NCBI RefSeq assembly: GCF_900129305.1
Contig: NZ_FQVB01000015.1
Span: forward strand, 38,763 to 102,762
Length of the DNA stretch: 64,000 nucleotides
Reading direction: 5' to 3'
Source of the DNA: Desulfacinum infernum DSM 9756
GTDB lineage: Bacteria > Desulfobacterota > Syntrophobacteria > Syntrophobacterales > DSM-9756
Made by a program: the position numbers and the translations under genes. The notes under the pieces are model-generated. The model ran no database searches. It was not told the origin of the DNA and saw only the letters and a program-made list of their open reading frames with translations. Position 1 is the stretch's first letter. Every line of letters begins with the position of its first letter. Of the stretch, positions 9,230 through 15,710 are shown piece by piece.

Positions 9230-9962
9230 AGCGCCGTCCCGTGCCCGGGTCATCCTGCTGGGCGCCTGTCATGGGGATCCCAGAGGGTACCGGCGCACCG
9301 CCGAGATCCTTCAGGCGCTCAACCCGGACGTGGTGGCCGTGGAAGTCAGCCCCTTCGCCTTGTGGTTTCGCAGGCACCATCGCCGCTTCCTCATGGACCG
9401 GCTTCGAAGGAGCATCGCCGTGGCATCGCGGCGACTTGGCATCCCCCCGGCCCAGGCCTACGGACATCCCCGGGTGCGCCGTCTTTTCATCCAGATCGCC
9501 CCGCCCTACGAATGGCGGGCCGCCCGGGCCCACCGCGCCGCCTTCGGAACGCCCTGCTATCCGGTGGACAGTTCCACATTCAGCCGGGCCTTGATTTCCC
9601 ACTGGCCGGAACTATTGTCGCCGGACAACGTGACCGTCCTTCTCTCCCTGCCTTCCGATGAAACCCCTTCGGCTGATGCGGAATACCGCCGGGCGGCCTG
9701 GACGCTGAGCATGGGTCGATCCCTCCCCTTCTCGCCACCCGCCTCTCACGCCGCCCCCCTCTTTGAAGAACGCGAGCCGCATCTGGAGACCCAAGTGCGT
9801 GCCATCCTGCGGGCCCTGAAGCCTGCGCGCCTGGTCTACCTGGGCGGCTGGGAACATCTCCTCCCCGGCGCTTCGTCGCCCTCCCTCGCCCAGCGACTCC
9901 GGGACCTGCAGCCGACCCGTCTCCTTCTGGATGGAACCGTGGCGGGGGCGGTGGATGAGTGA
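9171..9962 (+). CDS. Hypothetical protein, possibly TraB/ChaN-like
   Basis: 263 residues if the ATG at 9171 inside the HAD gene is used; the exact start is uncertain and may lie further in. The first conserved block is VILLGACHGDP followed by NPDVVAVEVSPFALWFR. This resembles the opening of the TraB/PrgY/ChaN superfamily, where a Gly-x-x-His and a downstream Glu are typical. This link is by eye only. The TGA stop is inside a 7-bp tandem repeat that follows the gene, so the C-terminus could be strain-variable. Confidence 0.5.
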   Translation: MRTPSATSNNGLPRPWGTTEAPSRARVILLGACHGDPRGYRRTAEILQALNPDVVAVEVSPFALWFRRHHRRFLMDRLRRSIAVASRRLGIPPAQAYGHPRVRRLFIQIAPPYEWRAARAHRAAFGTPCYPVDSSTFSRALISHWPELLSPDNVTVLLSLPSDETPSADAEYRRAAWTLSMGRSLPFSPPASHAAPLFEEREPHLETQVRAILRALKPARLVYLGGWEHLLPGASSPSLAQRLRDLQPTRLLLDGTVAGAVDE

Positions 9963-10009
9963 TGAGTGATGAGTGATGAGTGATGGGTGATGGGTGATGG
10001 GTGATGGGT
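9954..10009 (+). repeat. 7-bp tandem repeat, eight units
   Basis: Four GATGAGT units are followed by four GATGGGT units. The array overlaps the stop codon of the preceding gene and lies upstream of the SRP RNA promoter. Confidence 0.9.
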
Positions 10010-10102
10010 GGGGTAGAGGGATATGGGGTACGGGGTATGGGGTGCGGGGTGCTGTTGAAGGTTCGGTCGGGGGCTTGGCCGGGCGGCCGATGACCCGCAC
10101 CG

Positions 10103-10142
10103 GGCCCTCCCCCTTTTCAAACGGGGGCCGGGGAGGATTCCT
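10103..10142 (-). repeat. Intergenic palindromic repeat, related to the units at 58901-59006
   Basis: Read on the minus strand it has the core GGCCCCCgTTTGAAAA followed by GGGGGAG, the same core as three tandem units at 58901-59006. This suggests a dispersed intergenic repeat family of the host. Confidence 0.5.
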
Positions 10143-10185
10143 TTCCACGCACGACGGGCTGGGAACGATGGTCCGAGGAATGGCG

Positions 10186-10214
10186 TTGAATTGCCCCCCC
10201 GTTTCTGATATCCT
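10186..10214 (+). promoter_or_regulatory. Putative promoter of the SRP RNA gene
   Basis: TTGAAT at 10186-10191 and TATCCT at 10209-10214 are separated by 17 bp. The predicted start would leave about 65 nt of leader before the mature RNA end, so processing would be needed. Confidence 0.5.
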
Positions 10215-10285
10215 TCGCCACGCTTCGGGTGGGGAGTGGTAAACTCCTTCCCCGGGCATGGATCGTCAAGGAGGATCATCTTTCG

Positions 10286-10558
10286 CCCTTGGTCGTGCTA
10301 GGCGGGGAGCTAGCGGTTCCCTGAACCCGAAATCCGCTCAGCGGGGCTGAATCCCCCTTCGAGGGCTCGTGCCAGGACGATCCGTTTCGCTCTGCGGCGT
10401 CGGTCGGACACCGCGCAACAGACGGATGTGAACCCCGTCAGGTCCGGAAGGAAGCAGCGGTAAGCATTGCGGTCTGTGTCGTGGTTTACTCTGGCCAAGA
10501 CCCGCAGGGATGGCGGATCGACACCGGCCGGTTCGACAAGGGGTGCACGGCCAAGGGT
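10286..10558 (+). ncRNA. ffs: Signal recognition particle RNA, large bacterial type with Alu domain
   Basis: The SRP core is unmistakable: GTCAGGTCCGGAAGGAAGCA at about 10438-10457 is the apical S-domain loop bound by Ffh. The 5' part (TGCTAGGCGGGGAGCTAGCGG and following) resembles the Alu-type domain of longer bacterial SRP RNAs. The ends pair: CCCTTGGTCGTG at 10286-10297 is complementary, with one G-U, to CACGGCCAAGGG at 10547-10558. A T-rich tract (TCTTTTGTTG) follows immediately. The length of about 273 nt is well above the roughly 110-nt 4.5S RNA of E. coli. It should form the SRP with Ffh for co-translational membrane targeting. Confidence 0.9.
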
Positions 10559-10578
10559 CTTTTGTTGCCCCTGCCCGG

Positions 10579-11025
10579 TCAAAGCATCTTTTCCTCGTCC
10601 AACGTGTGTTCCACGATATTGTAATGCTCGGCAAAGACGGGCCCGCGCCCCTTGAACATGCTCACGTGGGTCAGGATATATTCGGCCGCTTCCCGCCTTT
10701 TTTGTTCCGATAACGAGTTGAAATAGCGAAACATCTCCTCGTCACTCGGGGCCGCTTCCATGTGTCTCCAGACCTCTTCCGGCGTCACGTCCTCTTCTCC
10801 CTTCGCTTGGGTCTCCAGCTCCCGCAAGGCCGCGGCTGCCTTCTCCACCAGCCGGTCCGCTTCACGCTTCAAAGAATCCACCAGGCGGGAAAGATCCTCC
10901 ACGCTGTTGCAAACGGCCAGCACCGCCCCCTCTTCCATCCCTTCCGCCGACACCCGCACCTCCAGGCTCGGCCCCGATGCATTCGGACCGGCCTCCCGAA
11001 CCTTCAAATCAAGATACTTGCCCAT
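10579..11025 (-). CDS. Hypothetical protein, 148 residues
   Basis: Starts at ATG 11025 behind AGAAAGGTGA and ends 20 bp from the SRP RNA on the opposite strand. The sequence is hydrophilic and acidic, with a helical middle (LSRLVDSLKREADRLVEKAAAALRELE) that could form a coiled coil, and a C-terminal EEMFRYFNSLSEQKRREAAEYI helix pair. No cysteines beyond one, no membrane segment and no recognised family. The good ribosome site and coding-like composition support a real gene. Confidence 0.65.
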   Translation of the reverse strand: MGKYLDLKVREAGPNASGPSLEVRVSAEGMEEGAVLAVCNSVEDLSRLVDSLKREADRLVEKAAAALRELETQAKGEEDVTPEEVWRHMEAAPSDEEMFRYFNSLSEQKRREAAEYILTHVSMFKGRGPVFAEHYNIVEHTLDEEKML

Positions 11026-11161
11026 GGATTCACCTTTCTCTACGCACGCAGTGACCCGCTGTTCGCATCAATGGTCTAAAGCTAACGCCCGCCCCGCCCA
11101 AAAACAACGGGGCAGGGCCCATCCTCAATTTCCCCCCCGCCCCCCAAACCCCATACCCCTG

Positions 11162-11199
11162 ACTCCTCACTCCTCACTCCTCACTCCTCACTCCTCACT
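11162..11199. repeat. 7-bp tandem repeat (ACTCCTC), five and a half units
   Basis: Five exact ACTCCTC units plus ACT lie in the 220-bp noncoding gap between the hypothetical gene and the tRNA-Val terminator. Confidence 0.9.
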
Positions 11200-11206
11200 T
11201 CAAAAC

Positions 11207-11244
11207 AAAAAGGGGTTGCGACCTTACGATCGCAACCCCTTTTC
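11207..11244 (-). terminator. Terminator of tRNA-Val
   Basis: On the minus strand, AAAAGGGGTTGCGA pairs with TCGCAACCCCTTTT, with a short loop and a following T run. It begins 5 bp after the tRNA CCA end. The plus strand also has a T run, so it may work both ways. Confidence 0.8.
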
Positions 11245-11248
11245 TTTC

Positions 11249-11324
11249 TGGTGGGCGGGGGGGGATTCGAACCCTCGACTTCCACCGTGTGAGGATGGCA
11301 CTCTCACCGCTGAGTTACCCGCCC
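11249..11324 (-). tRNA. tRNA-Val (anticodon CAC)
   Basis: The minus strand folds as a 76-nt tRNA with a GGGCGGG/CCCGCCC acceptor stem. The anticodon stem is CCATC/GGTGG with loop CTCACAC, giving anticodon CAC. The T-loop is TTCGAAT and CCA is encoded. The T-stem contains one A-C mismatch. Confidence 0.9.
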
Positions 11325-11336
11325 GAAACGTTGAGC

Positions 11337-11365
11337 CTTATACAACAAGGCTCCGTTCATTGCAA
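11337..11365 (-). promoter_or_regulatory. Putative promoter of tRNA-Val, inside the 3' end of the upstream gene
   Basis: On the minus strand TTGCAA (11360-11365), a 17-bp spacer and TATAAG (11337-11342) lie about 13 bp before the tRNA. It overlaps the last codons of the TPR gene. Confidence 0.6.
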
Positions 11366-13248
11366 TAGAAAAAGCCGGTTTTCTTGCTGCCCAAAAGCAG
11401 GAGCTTGAGACGCAGGTAGTCCTGCTTGGCTTCCTCATCACCCGGTGATACGTCCAGGATTCGCTTCGTCTTTTCCAGCGCCTCTTCGTATTGGCCCAGG
11501 CTTTCGTGGATCCGCGCCGCCTGCCTCAGGTACTTGACCTCCTTGGGCAGGAGGCGGCTGAGCTTTTCCAGGCTGCGAAGGGCCTTCTTCTGGTCGCCCT
11601 TCTTGAGGGCCCCGTAGAGCACGTACTGGTGGAAGGCAGCCACCTGCGGGTGCTGTTGCGCGGCCTTTTCGAAGATCTCCACGATGGCGTCGTAGTTCTT
11701 GGCCTGGTCGTAGAGAACGAACAGGGTATCGTAAAGGGAGAGATTGTCCTTGTCCAGCTCGATCAGACGCCGGAGTATCCGCACCTGCCCCTCTGCATCC
11801 TTTCGTTTCTGGTATAGGGCCAGGAGATAACGCAGGGGCTCGGGATTGGCCGGCTCCAGCTTCGCTGCCTTCTCGAAGGCCTCTTCCGCCTTCTCCCATT
11901 GCTCCAGCTCGTAGCTGAGGAGCGCTCGGTTGAAGTGCACCACGGCGTTTCCCGGTTCCAGGGCGGAGAGCATTTCGTAGGCCTTCAGCTGTTCCTTCCT
12001 GTCCCCCGCCTTGTCCAGGAGCGCCACCAGGCGGACCAAAGCCGTCTTCTGCTTGGGGTTCTTTTCAATCACCTGCTGGTAGATCGTCCTCGCCTTGTCC
12101 CTCTCTCCCAGCCTTTCATACAGAGCGGCCAGTTTCATCCGGTTGGCCTCATCGGTGGGATTGGCCTGCAGGTACTTTTCCAGGTCCGCGGCCGCCGAAC
12201 GCAGATCCCCCGTCTTCGCCTTCACCACCGACAGATTGTAGTGGATGTTGGGATCCTGCACGCCCGCCTTGAGGGCCGACTCATAGGCCGAGGCCGCCTC
12301 CCCCCAACGTTTCTGCCGGGAAGCCAGTTCCGCGCGCACCAGGTGCCAGGGTCCCCGGTACCGGGCGGGCACCTCCTGCAGGTTTTTCTCCAGGAAGACC
12401 AAGGCGTTCTTGGGCGAAAGGTTCTTGTTCAGATAGGTCAGAAGAGATTCAAAGACGGCCGGATCGTCGGTGAGGCGCAAGAGCTCCAGGTAAGTCTTCA
12501 GGACTGCGTCGTGTTTCTTCTGTTTCTTGTAAACATCCACCAGGCGCTCCAGAACGGGCCTGGAGCGGCCCATCTGGAGGATCTCCCCGTAGAGCTTTTC
12601 GGCTTCCGCCAGGCGGCCCTGCTCGGCATAAAGGGAAGCCAGCTGGGTCCTCGCCAATGCATTCCCGGGATCCTCCGCCAGCGCCTGCTCCAGGTAGCGG
12701 GCCTTCTCGTCGGGGCTCCCGGCCGAAGCAGCCTTTTGCAGCCAGTCCTTGGCTCCCAGTTTCGCCGTAAAACAAACGGATCCCAGCTCCCGGTCGAACC
12801 ACCGCACCCGGAGAGGCACGGTCACCGGCGATTCGAATTCTTCAGCCGGCAGAAGCTCCTTCAGGGTCAGGGAGGCGTCCGGACCTTCCGGCCACGGCTG
12901 TTCCCCCGCGGCAAGCTTCAGACCCCAGCGGATCCAACCGTCCGTTTCCACCCGAACGACCTTCAGGCGGTCCTGGGGATGGACGGTGCGCTCGGCTCCG
13001 GCCGGCAGGCGCTCCCGTTTTCCGTTGATCTCCACCTGGAGGCTCACAAGGGTGTGGGGCACCGGAAGATGCTGCAGAACCCTGTCGGTCAGCTGTGGAG
13101 TTTCCTGGAACCAAAAGACCCCGGCCGCCACCAGTCCCACAAGAAGGACCCACTTGAAAAAGGTCTTCGCCCGACTTTCTCTTCGCCTGGGTCGAAAGAG
13201 CGAGGTTTCGTAGTCTTTCACGTACCGCCTCCGGCGCCGGCCCCACAT
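11338..13248 (-). CDS. Membrane-anchored tetratricopeptide-repeat protein
   Basis: 636 residues. A basic N-terminus (GRRRRRY) precedes one membrane span near residues 31-47 (KWVLLVGLVAAGVFWF), so the bulk is probably outside the cytoplasm. A region of about 100 residues follows, then from about residue 175 to the end a long run of TPR-like units with the expected Ala/Gly/Tyr spacing, for example NALARTQLASLYAEQGRLAEAEKLYGEIL. TPR proteins act as binding scaffolds; the partner is unknown. It ends just before tRNA-Val and starts 12 bp downstream of the pseudouridine synthase gene on the same strand, so it may share that operon. Confidence 0.75.
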   Translation of the reverse strand: MWGRRRRRYVKDYETSLFRPRRRESRAKTFFKWVLLVGLVAAGVFWFQETPQLTDRVLQHLPVPHTLVSLQVEINGKRERLPAGAERTVHPQDRLKVVRVETDGWIRWGLKLAAGEQPWPEGPDASLTLKELLPAEEFESPVTVPLRVRWFDRELGSVCFTAKLGAKDWLQKAASAGSPDEKARYLEQALAEDPGNALARTQLASLYAEQGRLAEAEKLYGEILQMGRSRPVLERLVDVYKKQKKHDAVLKTYLELLRLTDDPAVFESLLTYLNKNLSPKNALVFLEKNLQEVPARYRGPWHLVRAELASRQKRWGEAASAYESALKAGVQDPNIHYNLSVVKAKTGDLRSAAADLEKYLQANPTDEANRMKLAALYERLGERDKARTIYQQVIEKNPKQKTALVRLVALLDKAGDRKEQLKAYEMLSALEPGNAVVHFNRALLSYELEQWEKAEEAFEKAAKLEPANPEPLRYLLALYQKRKDAEGQVRILRRLIELDKDNLSLYDTLFVLYDQAKNYDAIVEIFEKAAQQHPQVAAFHQYVLYGALKKGDQKKALRSLEKLSRLLPKEVKYLRQAARIHESLGQYEEALEKTKRILDVSPGDEEAKQDYLRLKLLLLGSKKTGFFYCNERSLVV

Positions 13249-13260
13249 GGTTCAGGCCCC

Positions 13261-14022
13261 CTACCCGTTAACGTGCCGTCCGACCTCCATCCTCAGCCGA
13301 TCCAATTCGTCCCTTCTCAGCGGGCGCCAGTGTCCGACCCGCAGGGTTCCCAGTTTAATGGGCCCGTAGGCCGTCCGGTGAATCTTCAGCACGGGGCATC
13401 CCACGGCCAGGCCCATCCTCTTGATCTGCCGGTACCAGCCCTGGTGCAGCACCATCCGGATCCAGGTGGCCTTTTCCCCCCGCCGGAGGATCTCCACCAG
13501 GGCGGGGGCGGTGACCCCCTCTTCCAGGCGCACTCCGGTGCGAAGCTTCTCCAGGGCCTCTTCGGAGGGAACCCCCTGCAGCTTCACCTCGTAGGTCTTG
13601 GGCACCCCGTAGCGCGGATGCAGGAGCCGGTTGGCCAGTTCTCCGTCGTTGGTGAGGATCAGGGCTCCCGTGGCGTCCCAGTCCAGGCGCCCCACGGGAA
13701 AGACTCTCCACGGCACGTCTCCCAGCACGTCCATGACCGTGGGCCTCCCTTGGGGATCCTTCACCGTGGTCAGGCAATAGCGCGGCTTGTGTAGAAGCAG
13801 GACGACCTTTTCCTGGCGGGGCTCCACCGGCCGGCCGTCCACCTCCACCCGGTCCCGCGAAGGATCGACGCTTACGCCCAGCCGGGTCACCACCCGGCCG
13901 TTCACGGACACCCGGCCTTCCTGGATCCACCGTTCCGCCTCCCGGCGGGACGCCAGACCGGCCTGGGCGATGTATTTATGGAGCCTTATTTTCGGCGTCT
14001 CTCTTTTCTCCTTAGATCCCAT
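13261..14022 (-). CDS. rluB: rRNA pseudouridine synthase, RsuA/RluB family
   Basis: 253 residues. The N-terminal S4 RNA-binding domain is clear (RLHKYIAQAGLASRREAERW, then GRVSVNGRVV). The catalytic block GRLDWDATGALILTNDGELAN carries the family Asp, followed by KTYEVKLQG. It isomerises uridine in rRNA; RluB (23S) is the usual member of this length, but RluE/RsuA cannot be excluded. Its start overlaps the trpS end by 11 bp. Confidence 0.85.
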   Translation of the reverse strand: MGSKEKRETPKIRLHKYIAQAGLASRREAERWIQEGRVSVNGRVVTRLGVSVDPSRDRVEVDGRPVEPRQEKVVLLLHKPRYCLTTVKDPQGRPTVMDVLGDVPWRVFPVGRLDWDATGALILTNDGELANRLLHPRYGVPKTYEVKLQGVPSEEALEKLRTGVRLEEGVTAPALVEILRRGEKATWIRMVLHQGWYRQIKRMGLAVGCPVLKIHRTAYGPIKLGTLRVGHWRPLRRDELDRLRMEVGRHVNG

Positions 14023-15019
14023 TTTCCACGCCGAGTCCCACGGCGGATCGGACCCGTTCCATGGTCTTTCGGGCCTCCTCCCGGGCCTTGGCCGTGCCGT
14101 CCAGAACCGCCCGGCGCACCTTGTCCATCTCCCGTTCCATCCGCTCGCGCCTTTCCCGGATGGGACCGAGATGGGCCAGCAGGTGTTCCAGGAGAATCTT
14201 TTTACAGTCCACGCAGCCGATGCCGGCCGTCCGGCACCCTTGGCTCACGTGGTCCATTTCCCCGGCCGTGGAATAGAGCTTGTGGTAGTCGAAGACCGGG
14301 CACTTTTCCGGATCGCCCGGATCGGTCCGCCGCGCCCGGGCCGGGTCGGTCATCATCTGGAGGACCTTGCGCCGGACGGTCTCTTCGGGTTCGGTGATGT
14401 AGATGCAGTTGTCGTAGCTCTTGCTCATCTTGCGCCCGTCGGTCCCGGGAAGCACGGGCACCTCCGTGAGCAGCGCATCCGGGACGGGAAAGATCTCCTT
14501 TTCATAGAGATGGTTGAACCGCCGCGCGATCTCCCGGGTCAGTTCCACGTGGGGCAGCTGGTCCTTTCCCACGGGCACGCCGTGGGCGCGATAGATGATG
14601 ATGTCGGCGGCCTGGAGCACCGGATAGCCCAGGAAGCCGTAGGTCGAAAGATCCTTGGTGGTCAGCTGCTGCTGCTGCTCCTTGTAGGTGGGGTTCCTTT
14701 CCAGCCACGGCAGCGGCGTGATCATGCCCAACAGCAGGTAGAGTTCCGCGTGCTCCTTGACGTCCGACTGGATGAAGACCGTGCACTTGTCCGGGTCCAA
14801 CCCGGCGGCCAGCCAGTCGAGCACCATATCCCAGGTGTTGGCCCGGATGGCGCCGGGAGTGGCATAGTCGGTGGTCAGGGCGTGCCAGTCGGCCACGAAA
14901 AAGTAGCAGTCGTATTGTTCTTGAAGTTGAATCCAGTTCTTGAGCGCGCCGTGAAGATTTCCCAAATGGAGACGGCCCGTGGGCCGCATTCCGCTCAGAA
15001 TCCGCTTCTTCTGGGTCAT
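14012..15019 (-). CDS. trpS: Tryptophanyl-tRNA synthetase
   Basis: 335 residues from ATG 15019; a GTG at 15031 abuts the GGAGG site and is less likely. The class I signatures are present: PTGRLHLGNLHGAL (HIGH-type) near the N-terminus and GRKMSKSYDN (KMSKS) in the middle. Length fits bacterial TrpRS. It charges tRNA-Trp; the tRNA-Trp(CCA) gene lies about 9 kb away. It sits in a minus-strand run with the M50 protease upstream and rluB downstream. Confidence 0.93.
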   Translation of the reverse strand: MTQKKRILSGMRPTGRLHLGNLHGALKNWIQLQEQYDCYFFVADWHALTTDYATPGAIRANTWDMVLDWLAAGLDPDKCTVFIQSDVKEHAELYLLLGMITPLPWLERNPTYKEQQQQLTTKDLSTYGFLGYPVLQAADIIIYRAHGVPVGKDQLPHVELTREIARRFNHLYEKEIFPVPDALLTEVPVLPGTDGRKMSKSYDNCIYITEPEETVRRKVLQMMTDPARARRTDPGDPEKCPVFDYHKLYSTAGEMDHVSQGCRTAGIGCVDCKKILLEHLLAHLGPIRERRERMEREMDKVRRAVLDGTAKAREEARKTMERVRSAVGLGVENGI

Positions 15020-15053
15020 TTTCCGCGTCACCTCCCCATATCATCCAACATCT

Positions 15054-15710
15054 CTAGAGAAAAAACCGGGCAAACAGGCTCACCACCGGATTCAACAGAT
15101 GCCCCCACCACCCGGTGGCCAACAAAATCACCACGATCAGCATCCCGTAGCGCTCCAGACGCGCCACCTGCCAGGCCATCCGGGGCGGCAGGATCCCCGC
15201 CAGCACGCGCCCGCCGTCCAAGGGCGGTACGGGAAAGAGATTGATCACCATGAGAACCAGGTTGAACATGACCGAAAACTGGGCCATGAGAAAAAGCGGC
15301 CTCAGAATCATGGCCGCCGCCCCCACGGCGAAGCCCGAAGCAAACAGAAAGAGGATGAACCGGTAGATCAGGGCGCTGGCCGCGGCCAGCATCAGGTTGG
15401 TGAGCGGCCCCGCAACCGCCACCCAGGCCATGCCGCGTCGCCCCCCCCGAAGCCGGTGGAACTGCACCGGCACGGGCTTGGCCCAACCGAACATGAAGGG
15501 AGCGTTGGTCACCAGGAGCAGCAAGGGGATGATCACCGTCCCCACGGGATCGATGTGCACCAACGGATTGAGGGAAATCCGCCCCAGCATGCGCGCCGTG
15601 GGATCCCCCAGCTTTTCCGCCACCCACCCGTGGGCCACCTCGTGGCTGATGACCGCCAGAAGCAGCGGCACGGCGTAGATGCAGACGTCTCTAATCAGAT
15701 CCATGAACAT
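15054..15710 (-). CDS. M50-family (site-2-protease-like) membrane metalloprotease
   Basis: 218 residues, mostly membrane-embedded. The zinc motif HEVAH is near residue 23 and the second motif NLFPVPPLDGGR, with the third metal ligand Asp, is near residue 160. No PDZ domain is visible, placing it with the short YdgD/SREBP-like site-2 proteases of unknown substrate rather than RseP. Its start overlaps the end of the upstream DHH-CBS-nucleotidyltransferase gene by 20 bp, so they are translationally linked. Confidence 0.85.
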   Translation of the reverse strand: MFMDLIRDVCIYAVPLLLAVISHEVAHGWVAEKLGDPTARMLGRISLNPLVHIDPVGTVIIPLLLLVTNAPFMFGWAKPVPVQFHRLRGGRRGMAWVAVAGPLTNLMLAAASALIYRFILFLFASGFAVGAAAMILRPLFLMAQFSVMFNLVLMVINLFPVPPLDGGRVLAGILPPRMAWQVARLERYGMLIVVILLATGWWGHLLNPVVSLFARFFL

